A stretch of DNA of 64,000 nt from Leptospira sp. B5-022 (GCF_000347035.1 NZ_ANIJ01000032.1:62001-126000); one strand, 5' to 3'. Positions 28,631 through 39,745 are shown, numbered from the stretch's first letter. Notes: generated by a model not told the origin, from the sequence alone. Made by a program: numbers and translations.

Positions 28631-30802
28631 TTAATCGAAATCCAAGGAACTTGGCTCTCTTTTGTATTTAAGAGGTTTTTGTAGGTATTTGATGAGAAGC
28701 ACCTTATTTCCTTTTTCATTAAATTTTACCACATCGAAAACTTTTCGAGTCATCATGATCCCGCGTCCATGGGTATAACTTTCCTCGTTCAGTTTTTCAC
28801 CGTCCAAATTTAAGATCTTCTTAAAATCAAAACCGTCACCCTCGTCCTCTATCTCGAAACCGATCCGTTTAGAATTGAGAGAATATGCGACTTTTACGTT
28901 CCTTGCCCCATAAAAAGCCTCTCTTTGTCTTTTTTGGATGAACTCCATATAATTTCCGGATCTCATTGCCTCCGTTTTTTCATCAAAACTGATTCCCAGG
29001 TTCCCATGTTCGATCGCATTGATCAAAACTTCTCTGAGACAAGTACGGATCGCTGTGATCACTTCTGAGCCTGCAAACTGGCTGAGATTAGAAGTAAGCT
29101 GCCTACTTAATATATCCGCATTTCTGAGATAATTGTTCACTGTAAAATGCATACTTTCCGAGACCAAAAAACGAGAGAGAATATCTTCGGAAATCTCCGA
29201 GACTTTACCTAACACTTTTCTTCCGGCCTCACTCTCGAAGGATTGGAGACGGATCTTTACCGGTTTAGGCTCCATTACATATTTCTGTTTGAACTCCGAA
29301 TGAAATTCGACCGTTTTTCTGGTTCGCAAATGTTCTTCCAATTTTTCTTTCGCGAGTAGAAATACGATAGAATCTTCCTGCGTATCCGGAGTATAGATCA
29401 GATCTAAGAAGTTTTTACCTTCTGCTTCCGCAGGTTTATAACCGGTAAGTCTGGAAAGAGTACGGTTTGCATCCTTGATATTCCCCTCTTGATCCAAAGT
29501 AAGAAGAAGTTCTTCCGCTCCCTCGAACAAATTCCTAAATCTGAGCTCGGATTGTTCTATCGCTTGTTTTGCCTCGTTCAGATCTTCCACCTTGGAGGAA
29601 AGGTCTTTGGATAGACCGTTCACTCGATCCGCCAAAGACAAAGCTAACAGAAGAATATGCATCGCAGTCCCGATCTCCACTCCCCAATACGCCAATGAGA
29701 TCGTATGAGGAATAATCCCGGAAAATCTTAAGACGAATACGAATGCACCCGCGACAAGTGCAAGCCAAGCTCCTAAAAAGAAAAGTGCGGGCCTTAAATT
29801 CCTGGAGAACCCCTGGAAACCCAGATACAGGATCGCAGCCAGCAGGATAGTGGATAAAAACACGTAAAGTGCCAGTGCAAAACCGAATGGAAAAAAATAT
29901 CCGACAATTACAAGTATATAAGATAAAATTGATATTCCTTTTAAAACTTTGTTCGAATTCGTATAGTTATTAGGAGCGTCAAAATAAAGTCGTATAAAAT
30001 CCGACGTGGTAGCGGAAACTAGGAACGTAAAAGAAGTGATGATATGACTTGCCCAAACCACAGAGTTCGGCCAGAAAAATTGAAAGGAGTAACCATGAAG
30101 GGACCATTGGGCCAAAACTCCTGCGCCAACATACCCGAAAAATGCCAGGTAAGTCTTTTCCTTTGTGGATAGGAACAGAAATAGATTATATAATGCCATG
30201 ACTAAAAGAGACCCGAAATAGATCCCGAGTAGTATCTGATCATCGCTAATGTTTGAGAAAAAATCCTCGGACTTATATGCAAAGGCCGCGAAGTTCACCG
30301 AACTTTTGGTTTGGATCTTAAGATAGACCGTGTCCTTCTCTCCTGCCTTTAACTCTAAAGGAAAACTCGGAAATCTATATTGAATCGGTCTTTCTTCGAA
30401 GGGAATTCTATCTCCCCCACGGAATAAAACTTTGTCCCCTTTTGAGGCCAGAAATAATTCCACCTTATCCAACTGGCTATAATGGATCTCTAAAATCCAA
30501 GAAACGGAATGAGAAGATCTATTTTCTAGAGGGATCTTGAACCAATGAGTCAGATCGGAATAGCCTAAACTCGCGGAAGAAAGAGGATAAAACTCCTTCT
30601 TCTGCATTTTTTCAAAGTTCGAGTCCCCTTCCTCGTCTGCCCAAACCTCCGCATGGGGAACCAAAGAGACCCCCTCATAAGGCAATGAAGAAGGATCGAA
30701 TGCTAAAAGAGGACTAAAAACGGCAATGGTCAAAAAAGTGAACGAGAGTTTACAAAAAACTCTCCAGGGTAAAAATTTCTGGATGTCTAAACGCCCTTTC
30801 AC
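28631..30802 (-). CDS. 7TMR-DISM receptor with PAS and RsbW-like ATPase domains
   Basis: This 723-residue membrane sensor has a signal peptide and a periplasmic 7TMR-DISM extracellular domain (about residues 35-180). Seven membrane helices follow (about 190-400), then a coiled coil, a PAS domain (about 415-540) and a C-terminal ATPase of the anti-sigma kinase type (ITAIRTCLREVLINAIEHGN, then EIEDEGDGFD and THGRGIMMTRKVFD). No phosphoacceptor histidine region precedes the ATPase, so a switch of anti-sigma or STAS partners is more likely than a standard two-component kinase. This is inference. Confidence 0.85.
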   Translation of the reverse strand: MKGRLDIQKFLPWRVFCKLSFTFLTIAVFSPLLAFDPSSLPYEGVSLVPHAEVWADEEGDSNFEKMQKKEFYPLSSASLGYSDLTHWFKIPLENRSSHSVSWILEIHYSQLDKVELFLASKGDKVLFRGGDRIPFEERPIQYRFPSFPLELKAGEKDTVYLKIQTKSSVNFAAFAYKSEDFFSNISDDQILLGIYFGSLLVMALYNLFLFLSTKEKTYLAFFGYVGAGVLAQWSLHGYSFQFFWPNSVVWASHIITSFTFLVSATTSDFIRLYFDAPNNYTNSNKVLKGISILSYILVIVGYFFPFGFALALYVFLSTILLAAILYLGFQGFSRNLRPALFFLGAWLALVAGAFVFVLRFSGIIPHTISLAYWGVEIGTAMHILLLALSLADRVNGLSKDLSSKVEDLNEAKQAIEQSELRFRNLFEGAEELLLTLDQEGNIKDANRTLSRLTGYKPAEAEGKNFLDLIYTPDTQEDSIVFLLAKEKLEEHLRTRKTVEFHSEFKQKYVMEPKPVKIRLQSFESEAGRKVLGKVSEISEDILSRFLVSESMHFTVNNYLRNADILSRQLTSNLSQFAGSEVITAIRTCLREVLINAIEHGNLGISFDEKTEAMRSGNYMEFIQKRQREAFYGARNVKVAYSLNSKRIGFEIEDEGDGFDFKKILNLDGEKLNEESYTHGRGIMMTRKVFDVVKFNEKGNKVLLIKYLQKPLKYKREPSSLDFD

Positions 30803-30890
30803 TCTATCTAAAAAACCGGAGGGAAAAGTTTGACTTCTGCCGGATCGGCAAGCAAGTCAAAATTCTCCCTTGGGAGACTAAAAGAGGATT

Positions 30891-32072
30891 TTAGCCTTTT
30901 TTGGTTTTGGAAGCCGCATCTTTTATGAGTCCTGCGGCAATTTCGTTCCTTTGGATTTGGCTTGTGCCTTCGTAAATCTGTAGGATTTTAGCGTCCCTGT
31001 AAAATTTTTCCACAGGATACTCTTTGGTGTACCCGTACCCGCCGAAAATTTGTACCGCATCAGAAGCAACCTGGACGGAAGAATCGGATGCATAACATTT
31101 TGCCATCGCGGAAAATTTCGCAGCGTCTTTGTGGAAGGTTTCCGCATACACGCCAGCTTTGTAAGTGAGGAGTCTGGAACCTTCTATCTTGATCGCCATA
31201 TCCGCAAGCATGTGCTGGATGGCTTGGAAAGAAGCGATCGTAGTCCCGAACTGCTCTCTTTCTCTAGCGTATTCGATCGCCGCATCGAAAGCACCTTGCA
31301 TCAAACCGACCGCTCCTGCCGCGACTGCCGGCCGGGAGAGGATCAACGTTTTGAACGCATGTAAGAATCCCATATTCTCTTTTCCGCCCAAAAGATTTTC
31401 TTCCGGGATCTCACAGTCTTCCATGATGAGCTGTCTTGTTTCAGAACATCTAATCCCTAACTTGTCTTCCTTCTTTCCGAAGGAAAATCCTTTGGTGCCT
31501 TTTTCGATGATAAAACAAGAGATCCCTCTTGGCCCCCTGTCCTTATCGGTCATTGCGAAAACAGTATAGATATCAGCTTGGCCGGCACTACTGATCCACT
31601 GTTTGGTTCCGTTCAAAACATAACGGTCCCCTTTTTTCACTGCAGTAGTCGCCATCGCCGGAACATCCGAACCTGCTCCCGGTTCCGATAGACCGAATGC
31701 GGCCGTTTTTTCGCCCGAGGCGAGAAGAGGAAGCCATTTGTCTTTTTGAGCCTTGGTCCCTCCCACATCGATCGGTAGAGCACCTAATTTTGTGGAAGTA
31801 AATGCGGTATTTACTCCCAAACATCCCCAGGAAACTTCTTCTGCGAGGACAATACCCCCCATCATTCCGTAACCTAAACCGCCGTGTTCTTCGTCGAACA
31901 ATGCCTGGTATAATCCGGCTTCTTTAAATTTTTGTAAAATAGCTTTCGGATATTCGTTGTTTTCGTCGTAGTGCATTCTATTCGGAACGACTTCCTTTCT
32001 GACCACGTCCCTGACCAGTTCTCTAAGTTGTTGTAATTCCTCTGGTAATTCGAATTGAAGCGGTGAATTCAA
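30891..32072 (-). CDS. Acyl-CoA dehydrogenase
   Basis: This 393-residue FAD enzyme oxidises acyl-CoA to trans-2-enoyl-CoA. Family signatures include FGLSEPGAGSDVPAMATTAV, GTKQWISSAGQA and QIFGGYGYTKEYPVEKFYRD. IYEGTSQIQRNEIA, which contains the C-terminal substrate-side residues, is also present. I place the start at TTG 32072 because GGGAGG lies five bases before it and the length then matches the usual ~390 residues. The longer frame from 32153 adds an atypical lead. Confidence 0.92.
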   Translation of the reverse strand: MNSPLQFELPEELQQLRELVRDVVRKEVVPNRMHYDENNEYPKAILQKFKEAGLYQALFDEEHGGLGYGMMGGIVLAEEVSWGCLGVNTAFTSTKLGALPIDVGGTKAQKDKWLPLLASGEKTAAFGLSEPGAGSDVPAMATTAVKKGDRYVLNGTKQWISSAGQADIYTVFAMTDKDRGPRGISCFIIEKGTKGFSFGKKEDKLGIRCSETRQLIMEDCEIPEENLLGGKENMGFLHAFKTLILSRPAVAAGAVGLMQGAFDAAIEYAREREQFGTTIASFQAIQHMLADMAIKIEGSRLLTYKAGVYAETFHKDAAKFSAMAKCYASDSSVQVASDAVQIFGGYGYTKEYPVEKFYRDAKILQIYEGTSQIQRNEIAAGLIKDAASKTKKG

Positions 32073-32228
32073 GCTTGCCTCCCAATGATATTCTTTTTCA
32101 AATTCGGTTTTTGATCCCTGGGCAATCTTTAGGAGCAGGTGTGGAATGATCAAGCGAAGCTTTTTACTTCGCTCGCAAGAATAGATGGATTGTTTGTTAT
32201 ACGAACTAAAAGGAGGCGTTCTAAATTT

Positions 32229-33413
32229 TTATTTCAAATTCCAAACTAGAACACCTAATAAAGCAAACTTTAACACTTCCCATTTTTCCATCTTAGGTCT
32301 TCCGTTCCATACAAGACCTAAACTTAAAAATGCAAAGAAGAACCAAACACCGAAGCCCGAATATAAGGCCAGAGATATCTTACCTAGTTTCAAAAGTTTT
32401 AATAAATAAACGGAAAGTCCCGCAAGCACAAGAAACTGCAAAACTCCGTAAACTTTTCTGGAATTAGAAATGATCGGATCGAATTTTTTATAGGTGGACC
32501 TGTTTATTTCAGGGATTTTTTTCTCTCCCCCAAGAGAATCCGGCCTCCAATCCGGTTTTTTGACGAGAAGAAGAAGTTTATCTTTCCAACTAGGTGTGGC
32601 CTTCACTAAATTCCAAAGAGAAACATACACATGTAAATTTGCCCAGATCGGATTGAATGTAGGAAGAGGTTCCGTGAGTCCGTAGATCGGCTCCTTCTTC
32701 TCTTCCGCATACGTTCCGAACCATTTATCCCAGAGGATCAATATTCCACCGTGGTTCTTATCCAAATATTCAGGATCTCTTCCATGATGGACTCGATGAT
32801 GAGAAGGTGTTAAAAGTAAATGTTCCATCCAACCCAATTTTCCGATCAGCCTTGTGTGGACCCAGAATTGGTAGATCTTTAAGATCCCGTGACAAATAAA
32901 GAACATCCACCACGGAATTCCCAAAAGGGCCAAAGGTAAATTAAAAGTATATTCAAAAATCCTTTGGAACATGGATTGGCGAAGCGCTACGGTTAGATTA
33001 AATTCTTCGCTGGAATGATGAGTGACGTGACAGGCCCAAAGAAAATGGATCTCATGTGTGGCCCTATGGAACCAGTAGTAGATAAAATCCACAGCGATCA
33101 AAACGAATGTCCATGCAAAAAACGCCTCCAGGTTAAATTCCCAACCGTTAGAGGTCTTCACCAAAGGAGCAGAAGACGGAAATTCCCCCAGATTAAACAG
33201 AGTCTGGACGGAATAGTATATTCTAATTTTATCATATAGAATAATGGCGCCTAAAGTGATCACTACCCCCGTAAAAGAGTATAAGATCCCTGTCGCCAGA
33301 TCGGAAATTGAATCATTCCATCTGTAAACCGACTTCCTTCTTCCCCAAATAAATTCCACCAAAGCTAGTCCTAAAAAAAAAGGAACCGCCTTGTCCAAAA
33401 TCGTTTCTTGCAT
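32229..33413 (-). CDS. Sterol desaturase/fatty acid hydroxylase family membrane enzyme
   Basis: This 394-residue integral membrane di-iron enzyme has about six hydrophobic segments and the eight-histidine pattern. The pattern includes [14 protein letters not shown] and later HHRVHHGRD, as in sterol desaturase and alkylglycerol monooxygenase relatives. The lipid substrate cannot be told. It lies between an SDR gene and the acyl-CoA dehydrogenase gene in the same direction, consistent with lipid metabolism. Confidence 0.88.
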   Translation of the reverse strand: MQETILDKAVPFFLGLALVEFIWGRRKSVYRWNDSISDLATGILYSFTGVVITLGAIILYDKIRIYYSVQTLFNLGEFPSSAPLVKTSNGWEFNLEAFFAWTFVLIAVDFIYYWFHRATHEIHFLWACHVTHHSSEEFNLTVALRQSMFQRIFEYTFNLPLALLGIPWWMFFICHGILKIYQFWVHTRLIGKLGWMEHLLLTPSHHRVHHGRDPEYLDKNHGGILILWDKWFGTYAEEKKEPIYGLTEPLPTFNPIWANLHVYVSLWNLVKATPSWKDKLLLLVKKPDWRPDSLGGEKKIPEINRSTYKKFDPIISNSRKVYGVLQFLVLAGLSVYLLKLLKLGKISLALYSGFGVWFFFAFLSLGLVWNGRPKMEKWEVLKFALLGVLVWNLK

Positions 33414-33431
33414 ATCCCACTCTCTTACTAT

Positions 33432-34214
33432 CTAATTTACCGTATTTAAGATTTTTGCCAATTTGCGGACCAAAAACCTAGGAGTGATACGAACGGATTG
33501 AGCAAGTAACTTGTTCGCCACTCCGGAGATTACGACTGCTCTACCCGCCTTTACTCCTTGGTAACCGATCTTTGCCACGTAAGCTGCATCTGCCTTAGGA
33601 ACCAAAGCGCTATTCAAGATAGGAGATTTATCCATTTCCGCTCTTTGGAAAAATTCCGTTTTTGTCGGTCCTGGGCAAAGACAGGTAACATTCACTCCGT
33701 CTTTACGAACTTCTTCCGCAAGACCTTCCGAGAAGAATAGAACATACGCTTTGGAAGCATAATAATTCGTCATCATTGGTCCCGGCTGGAAAGCGGCGGT
33801 AGAAGCTACGTTTAAAATTTTTCCCGCATGTCTTTCTCTCATATCTTGGACGAAAAGATAAGTTAACTCCACAAGGGAAGTCACATTGACTTGGATCAGA
33901 TCCAATTCTTTTTTCAAATCTAATGAATGAAATTTTCCGTTCGTTCCAAAGCCTGCGTTATTCACCAGAAGATCCACGATCGCTTTTTTCTTTTTGGCGA
34001 AGTCGTAAATTTTTTTAGGAGACTTGGGATCGGACAGATCGGCGGAAAGAACTTCCACATTCGCCCCCAAACTTTCCATTTCCTTTTTTACGGAGTTTAA
34101 GGTTTTGAGATTTCTTGCGACTAGTATGAGATCGTAACCGTCTTTTGCGGCCAATTTGGAAATTTCATAACCGATGCCGACGCTTGCTCCGGTAATTAAT
34201 GCTGTTTTTTTCAT
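33432..34214 (-). CDS. Short-chain dehydrogenase/reductase
   Basis: This 260-residue Rossmann-fold enzyme starts [20 protein letters not shown] with the TGxxxGIG cofactor motif. NNAG is present in [14 protein letters not shown], and the active-site pattern is [12 protein letters not shown] followed by YYASKAYV (YxxxK). The C-terminus carries a basic amphipathic tail. It ends 19 bases before the sterol-desaturase-like gene and probably acts on the same lipid-type substrates, which is inference. Confidence 0.9.
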   Translation of the reverse strand: MKKTALITGASVGIGYEISKLAAKDGYDLILVARNLKTLNSVKKEMESLGANVEVLSADLSDPKSPKKIYDFAKKKKAIVDLLVNNAGFGTNGKFHSLDLKKELDLIQVNVTSLVELTYLFVQDMRERHAGKILNVASTAAFQPGPMMTNYYASKAYVLFFSEGLAEEVRKDGVNVTCLCPGPTKTEFFQRAEMDKSPILNSALVPKADAAYVAKIGYQGVKAGRAVVISGVANKLLAQSVRITPRFLVRKLAKILNTVN

Positions 34215-34391
34215 GATCGATAAGATTCCTTTTCAAAAGACTATAAACTCTTTTATCGCAGCCAATTTTAGATTTAGATTTCCTTTCAGGAAAGTAGAAA
34301 TTAAAAATTCAACCGACTTCCCATTCTTTCCTATCTAATTTATGAAAAAGACTTTACCTTACTACTTGTATTTAGATGATCTTCAGCTCTT

Positions 34392-35045
34392 ATGATAAAA
34401 CTATACGGTTATCCGATCAGCAATTATACGAATAAGGTCAAATTGGCACTCCTGGAAAAAGGTTTGGAGTTCGAAGAAATTCGCACACCATTCTCCCAAG
34501 ACGAGGAGTTCCTACAAAAAAGCCCAATGGGAAAAATTCCTTATCTCGAAGTGGATGGAAAGTATCTGGTAGAGTCCCAAGCAATCTTGGAATTTTTGGA
34601 CGAAGCGTATCCAAATAGCAAACGTTTGATCCCGGCGGATCCGTTCGAAGCGGCTCAGGTTAGAACGATTATATCCTTCATAGAAAATTATATAGATATA
34701 CCCGCCCGCAGATTGTACGAATCCATTGTGGAAGGGAAAACAATCTCACCTGAAACTGTGGAACTAACAAAACTTTCCCTCCAAAAAGGAGCGAGAGCGC
34801 TTTCCAGATTGGCGAAATTTTCTCCGTATATCGCAGGAAAGGAATTCACTGCAGCGGATTGTTCCGCCTTTGCCACCTTTCAGATCATAAACGATCATAT
34901 CGCGGATTGGATCACTCCGAATCCGCTATTCGAAATTCCGGGACTACAAGCATATCTGGATATGATGATGCAAAATCCGAACGCAGCAAAAGTGGACAAA
35001 CCGAAGTCAGTCGTGATGAAAGCTCTAAAAAGACTCCGCAAATAG
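34392..35045 (+). CDS. Glutathione S-transferase family protein
   Basis: This 217-residue protein has an N-terminal thioredoxin-like half (KLYGYPISNYTNKVKLALLE) with PYLEVDGKYLVESQAILEFL, the cis-proline and glutathione gamma-glutamyl region. A helical C-terminal half follows. It could detoxify electrophiles or maintain redox balance. It is transcribed away from the SDR gene, with a 177-base divergent gap that shows no clear site. Confidence 0.85.
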   Translation: MIKLYGYPISNYTNKVKLALLEKGLEFEEIRTPFSQDEEFLQKSPMGKIPYLEVDGKYLVESQAILEFLDEAYPNSKRLIPADPFEAAQVRTIISFIENYIDIPARRLYESIVEGKTISPETVELTKLSLQKGARALSRLAKFSPYIAGKEFTAADCSAFATFQIINDHIADWITPNPLFEIPGLQAYLDMMMQNPNAAKVDKPKSVVMKALKRLRK

Positions 35046-35165
35046 ATCGGATCTATAGTCGGATTTTGTGCGCTGCGTTTTTCTATGAGAAAAATTCGGA
35101 TCAAACCTAGTTTCAAAAAATCTGGTTGACTGGTTCGCTTCGCAAATTAACCTGCTGGTGTCCTT

Positions 35166-35402
35166 ATGGAAGCAGAGAAAGTCATTTCGGTCCCAATCAA
35201 AGAACTTCCTCACTTAAAAGTGATCCTAGCCGGATGGTACAATTTTTTAAAGGATAGTTACGATCAGAAAGCGATAGACGCAAACGCCTTTAAAGACTCC
35301 CTAAAGACCAATGTAGTCTATAATATCGACTCCGACCAGGTAGAATTACTACTTTCCGGCACCGAACAGTTACTTCAAAGTTTCCGCAAAAAACTTTCGT
35401 AA
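35166..35402 (+). CDS. Small unknown protein
   Basis: I do not recognise this 78-residue, soluble, mildly basic protein. It contains a hydrophobic helix-like patch (ELPHLKVILAGWYNFL) and ends with LLLSGTEQLLQSFRKKLS. The ATG at 35166 is preceded by a weak site (GCTGGTGTCCTT). It stands alone between the GST gene and the convergent M3 peptidase gene. A short palindrome, TAGATCGGATCTA, lies near 35043 but has no T-run. Confidence 0.5.
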   Translation: MEAEKVISVPIKELPHLKVILAGWYNFLKDSYDQKAIDANAFKDSLKTNVVYNIDSDQVELLLSGTEQLLQSFRKKLS

Positions 35403-35408
35403 AGCTAC

Positions 35409-37376
35409 TCAAGCCACTAAATCATAGAGTTTTAATAGAGCGTCCGGCTCCGGATCTCGTCCTAAAAAACGTTTGAATAGCACCATGGCGTTTTCTGATC
35501 CTCCTTTTTCTAAGATCTCAGTTCTATATTTTTCCGCCAGGTTTTCATCGAATATTCCTTTAGATCTAAACGCAAAAAATGCATCGGCTGCCAAAAGTTC
35601 CGCCCATTTATAACTATAATATCCTGCCGCATATCCTCCGGAGAAAATATGCCCGAATCCATTCTGGAACTTGTTATATTCGGGCGGAAAAAGTACACTT
35701 ACATCTTTTCGAACCGTATCCAAAATATTCTGCACCTGTTCTTCCGAATATTTTTGGAGATGGATCCTTATATCAAAAATTCCGAATTCTAGCTGTCGAA
35801 CCACTCCCATTGCGGCTAAGAAGTTTTTTGTATCCTTCAACTTTTGAGCAAGTTCCTTCGGCATTGGCTTTCCGGTTTCATAATGAAATGCGAAGAAGTC
35901 CAATACCTCAGGCTCATACGCGAAATTTTCCAAAAACTGGGAAGGAAATTCCACCGCGTCCCATTCCACTCCGTTGATCCCGCTGACAGGAGGTTCTTCT
36001 ATTTTTGCACATAGGTGATGGAGTGCATGTCCCATCTCATGGAAAAATGTCACCACATCCGAATGATTTAAGAGAGAAGGAGCGGAATCTTTGGCAGGAG
36101 GGAAATTACAAACCACGAACGCGGAAGGTAAGATCGTTTTACCGGAAAGTTTATTGCGAGTTTCCCAATGATTCATCCAGGCCCCGCCCTGTTTGTCCTT
36201 TCTTGCCTCCAGATCCAAGTACAATCTTGCGATAATTTCTGAGCCGTTTTTTACATGATACACTTCGGTTTTTGGATCCCAGATCGGAGCGTCGGTTTTA
36301 TCGAATTTTAATCCTAAAAGTTTTTCCAAAAAGGAGAAGGTACCCTTTACGACAGTATTCTTTTCGAAATAAGGACGTGTCTGTTCTTCATCAAAATCGT
36401 AATTTTTCTTTTTCAACTTCTCCGAAACATACGCGCTATCGAACGCTTGGAAGTCCGAAATACCCAAGTCCGAGGCAAATTTTTTGAGTTCGCTCATTTC
36501 TTTCTCTGCTATCGGTTTTGCGAGTTTTCCGATCCTTTCTAGGAAGTCCAACACCTGCTCGGGAGAATCCGCCACCTTCGTTGCAAGAGAAGCTTCGGCG
36601 TAATTTTTATAACCTAATAATCGAGCGGACTCGTCTCGAAGGGCCAAGATCTCTTCTAAAATTTTTCCGTTCCCGGGAGCGCGAGTTACGTATGCTTTAT
36701 ATAATTCTTCTCTTTTGGATCGATTGTTTCCATAAGTCATATAACAATTATAACTCGGGAACTGAAGTGTGAATGTATAAGTCCCGTCCTCGTTTTTATA
36801 CAATGTTTTGTCCGATTCAGGGATCTCTTTAACGTCTTCTTCCGACTCGATTTTCATCTCGAAAGAGTTTGTGGAGTCCAAAAGATTTTGGGAGAATTGG
36901 TTGGAAAGATCGGATAGCCTGAGTTGAATTTCTTGCAGACGATTTTTTTTATCTTCAGGAAGTCCCACTCCACCTAGTTTGAATTGAAGGATCGCGTCTT
37001 CCAGAACCTTATTTTTAGGCCTGTCTAAAGAGGATTTTTCCTTCTCATAAATTTGAGAGTATAGTTTGAATAATTTTTCGTTTTGTCCGAGTTCGGTATA
37101 GAATTCGGTGATCTCCGGCAGGATCTCCGTATAATGTTCTTTAGTTTCTTCGCTATTCTTAACGCTATTTAGGTGAGAAAGTACCGTAAACTCTTCCTGT
37201 AATTCCTCCATAGAGTCGTTCAGAGGTCGTATTACGGACTCGTAATTTACAACATCTCTCTTCTCTAAAACTTCTTCCAAAACCTTTTTTGAGTTTTGGA
37301 TCTTTTCTCTCACCCTTTGCTTTTGTACGGAAAGTGGGGTTTGGGGAAATTCTCTGAATAGAACTACTGGACTCAT
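35409..37376 (-). CDS. M3-family oligopeptidase
   Basis: This is a 655-residue zinc metallopeptidase of the thimet-oligopeptidase/oligopeptidase A type. The zinc motif is in [14 protein letters not shown] (HExxH), with the third ligand glutamate some 25 residues on in [20 protein letters not shown]. The length matches the family. It probably degrades peptides in the cytoplasm, including cleaved signal peptides. I prefer ATG at 37376 to the GTG at 37412. Confidence 0.92.
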   Translation of the reverse strand: MSPVVLFREFPQTPLSVQKQRVREKIQNSKKVLEEVLEKRDVVNYESVIRPLNDSMEELQEEFTVLSHLNSVKNSEETKEHYTEILPEITEFYTELGQNEKLFKLYSQIYEKEKSSLDRPKNKVLEDAILQFKLGGVGLPEDKKNRLQEIQLRLSDLSNQFSQNLLDSTNSFEMKIESEEDVKEIPESDKTLYKNEDGTYTFTLQFPSYNCYMTYGNNRSKREELYKAYVTRAPGNGKILEEILALRDESARLLGYKNYAEASLATKVADSPEQVLDFLERIGKLAKPIAEKEMSELKKFASDLGISDFQAFDSAYVSEKLKKKNYDFDEEQTRPYFEKNTVVKGTFSFLEKLLGLKFDKTDAPIWDPKTEVYHVKNGSEIIARLYLDLEARKDKQGGAWMNHWETRNKLSGKTILPSAFVVCNFPPAKDSAPSLLNHSDVVTFFHEMGHALHHLCAKIEEPPVSGINGVEWDAVEFPSQFLENFAYEPEVLDFFAFHYETGKPMPKELAQKLKDTKNFLAAMGVVRQLEFGIFDIRIHLQKYSEEQVQNILDTVRKDVSVLFPPEYNKFQNGFGHIFSGGYAAGYYSYKWAELLAADAFFAFRSKGIFDENLAEKYRTEILEKGGSENAMVLFKRFLGRDPEPDALLKLYDLVA

Positions 37377-37474
37377 CGATTCCAGACTTTCTCTTCCCGA
37401 ATGGAAAAGCACCTATTTTCCATCTTGACAAGATTGAAAAACTGATTCGAATTCCGGCATTCCGACATTATCTT

Positions 37475-38074
37475 ATGAGATCTTATTTTTTTATCCCTAT
37501 TTGCCTTCTTTACTTGGGCTGCACAAGCCCCCCTCTACCTGTATTCCAAACTACGGAAGGGATCTGCCCTAAATCGAATCTTTTCGTATTGTCCCAACCC
37601 GAGATAGATGTGCAGAGAGGCAATGACCTCGTAGGGGTCTACTGTAAGGCAAACATTACCCCTCATGGATTCGAGTGGGAAATTAGCTTAGTATTTCGGG
37701 ACGAGATCCATCCAAGTTCTTGGAAGGATTTTTTTTATAGGATCTACAGAAAGTTTCGTTATGGTCGGACCTACGACATTGAGTCCTTTTTAGTCCGACT
37801 AGAACCGGATGGAAAAACATTTCAATTGGATTTGAAAAATGTTTATTCAGGAGACCAAATCTTCCAAGAAGACCCGGTGGTTCATAAGGATAGGATACTT
37901 TCTTCTTCTCTTTTGCAAAATCGGAACTCACTGCCCATTCTTTATGTGAATACCTGGAATCATATGTTTGGGGAGAAGGACAATAATCCGGGACTTTCCA
38001 AACAAGAGATCCAAGTTTCCGAGTTTCGTTTCGGAGCCAGAAGCCAATTGGATGCCTATTTCGGGACTTACTGA
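37475..38074 (+). CDS. Unknown putative lipoprotein
   Basis: This 199-residue protein starts with a lipoprotein-type signal (MRSYFFIPICLLYLGC, the lipobox cysteine at residue 16). The rest contains several cysteines (ICPKSN, VYCKANIT) and beta-rich stretches. It has no recognised domain. It lies in its own spot, transcribed toward the MaoC-like gene, with 74 bases between them. Confidence 0.65.
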   Translation: MRSYFFIPICLLYLGCTSPPLPVFQTTEGICPKSNLFVLSQPEIDVQRGNDLVGVYCKANITPHGFEWEISLVFRDEIHPSSWKDFFYRIYRKFRYGRTYDIESFLVRLEPDGKTFQLDLKNVYSGDQIFQEDPVVHKDRILSSSLLQNRNSLPILYVNTWNHMFGEKDNNPGLSKQEIQVSEFRFGARSQLDAYFGTY

Positions 38075-38148
38075 AGCCGAAAAAGCCTTTTCCGAGCGGA
38101 GGATCTCAAAATCCTGGAAGAAACTAAAAACTAAGCGGGAGTTCTCAT

Positions 38149-39324
38149 ATGGCTAAAATCCCTACTTCCCCCTTCGCGGAACTAGGTCCCAAAACTCCGG
38201 TGGAAACCGGAACCGTAAAACGGGGTATTTACGGTAGATATCTGGAAGAATTTACAGAAGGTGCAATTTTCGAACATCCGAGAGAACTGACCATCGATCG
38301 TTCTTTTGCACAAGAGTTTGCTACCACGTTTATGGAAGCAAACCCACTTTACCTTTCCGCTCCTTATGCACAAGCTCACGGATTTAAGGATCTATTAGTT
38401 TCTCCCTTGATGGTGTTCAACGTGGCACTTTCCTTAGGGGTACAAAACGATTCCGAAAAAGCGCTCGCAAACCTTGGATACTACGACGTCCAATTCCTAA
38501 AACCGGTATATCCTGGAGATACTCTTTCCGCTAAAACCAAAATTATCAAAATAGACGATAAGGGCGCGGATAAACCGGGGATTGTTCATGTTCGCACGAT
38601 CTGTTTGAACCAAAACAAGGAATTAGTACTTCAATACGAAAGAAAGATCATGATCTATCACTCTAACGGAAAACCGAAAGGAACTCCGAAACCTGTGATC
38701 AAAGACGCTTTCTTCCCAGAAACTGACAGCCCGGTCATCGAACTCCCTGAGTTAAAATTCCCGAAAGGTTTCGAGACCGCTACCTGGACGGATACCTACT
38801 TCGAAAATTTCGCAGCGGGTCAGATCTATATCCACCAAAACGGAAGAACGATCACCGACGAACACTTCCCTTGGACCTACAGAGTCGGGAACACTCACCC
38901 GCTTCATTACGACAAACTTTACTCTTCCGGGATTTCCGGACCAATGGGCGGAGAACCTGTCGTTTACGGAGGACTCGTATTTGCATGGTTATGCGGACTT
39001 TCTTCCAGAGATGTGACTGAGAATGTTATCTGGGATCTGGGGTTCACGGAAGGATACCATACCCAACCTTCTTTCAGCGGCGACACTGTGACTGCGATCA
39101 CTAGGGTCCTGGCTGTAAAAGATAGAGGAACCGAATTCGGTATTCCTGCGGGAGAAGTTCATCTTCAATTTATCGGCCTGAAAAATATCAAGGCAAACGA
39201 TGCCTTCGAAAAATTCGGAGCGGATCTATTCTTAAAAGAGAACGATAAGAAAAAACACGGGAAAGAAAAACTTCCTGAGAAAATTTTCGAGATCGAAAGA
39301 AAGATTCTAGTTAAGAAGAAGTAA
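38149..39324 (+). CDS. MaoC-like double-hotdog dehydratase
   Basis: This 391-residue protein has two hotdog domains. The first (about residues 30-170) has [20 protein letters not shown]. The second (about 210-375) has [20 protein letters not shown] with a His and Asp typical of MaoC/(R)-hydratase active sites. The arrangement resembles mesaconyl-CoA hydratase-type enzymes, which hydrate or dehydrate CoA thioesters. The exact substrate is uncertain. Confidence 0.78.
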   Translation: MAKIPTSPFAELGPKTPVETGTVKRGIYGRYLEEFTEGAIFEHPRELTIDRSFAQEFATTFMEANPLYLSAPYAQAHGFKDLLVSPLMVFNVALSLGVQNDSEKALANLGYYDVQFLKPVYPGDTLSAKTKIIKIDDKGADKPGIVHVRTICLNQNKELVLQYERKIMIYHSNGKPKGTPKPVIKDAFFPETDSPVIELPELKFPKGFETATWTDTYFENFAAGQIYIHQNGRTITDEHFPWTYRVGNTHPLHYDKLYSSGISGPMGGEPVVYGGLVFAWLCGLSSRDVTENVIWDLGFTEGYHTQPSFSGDTVTAITRVLAVKDRGTEFGIPAGEVHLQFIGLKNIKANDAFEKFGADLFLKENDKKKHGKEKLPEKIFEIERKILVKKK

Positions 39325-39329
39325 TTCGT

Positions 39330-39413
39330 TTCGCACTGAGGGCACAGAGTTCACGGAGTTTTTTGATTTAGTAATTTTAAATCTCTCCGTGTTCTCAGTG
39401 ATCTCTGTGCGAA
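39330..39413. repeat. Inverted-repeat element with CTCTGTG/CTCCGTG arms
   Basis: The arms TTCGCACTGAGGGCACAGAG plus TTCACGGAG (39330-39358) and CTCCGTGTTCTCAGTGATCT plus CTGTGCGAA (39385-39413) match as inverted repeats at about 23 of 29 positions. They are separated by a 26-base AT-rich loop. The element fills the gap between the MaoC-like gene and convergent clpS and abuts both stops. It belongs to a family also seen at 43640, 45656 and, as single arms, 17976 and 52400. Confidence 0.8.
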
Positions 39414-39414
39414 C

Positions 39415-39729
39415 TTATCCTTCCAACGTTGCGCTCATGGAGCCTTTGGATGCAGGCAAAAGTGGATCCGGTCCGTAATTCAGGATCAGATCCTGGATAT
39501 GTTCTGCATGTTCCAATTCGCCTGCAAACACGACGGTCTTTTTTTGGGCGTCTACTTCTACGGCGTGACCGAAAGCTTGTTCCGGAGTCATCTTACAAAC
39601 GTCCATGAGCATAGTGATCACATATTCGTAAGTGTGTTCGTTATCATCCCATAAAACCACTCTCCAGGGTCCTCCGATTTGCACCGGATCTTCTGTGGTG
39701 GTTTCTTCTATCGAGGGTGAGTTAGGCAT
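39415..39729 (-). CDS. clpS: ClpS adaptor
   Basis: This 104-residue adaptor delivers N-degron substrates to ClpAP. The hallmark DDNEHTYEYVITMLMDVC appears early (DDxxxx and the substrate-pocket residues), and KTVVFAGELEHAEHIQD follows near the end. The N-terminus is an acidic, flexible segment (MPNSPSIEETTTEDP). A companion clpA is not in the window. Confidence 0.93.
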   Translation of the reverse strand: MPNSPSIEETTTEDPVQIGGPWRVVLWDDNEHTYEYVITMLMDVCKMTPEQAFGHAVEVDAQKKTVVFAGELEHAEHIQDLILNYGPDPLLPASKGSMSATLEG

Positions 39730-39745
39730 GGCACGAAAAACTTAT

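Noticed and set aside
32153..32173. AGCGAAG/CTTCGCT hairpin as a terminator
   Set aside because: The stem is 7 bp with no T-run on either strand. It lies in the leader of the acyl-CoA dehydrogenase gene, so it may be incidental.
35043..35055. TAGATCGGATCTA palindrome as a terminator after the GST gene
   Set aside because: The loop would be one base and there is no downstream T-run.
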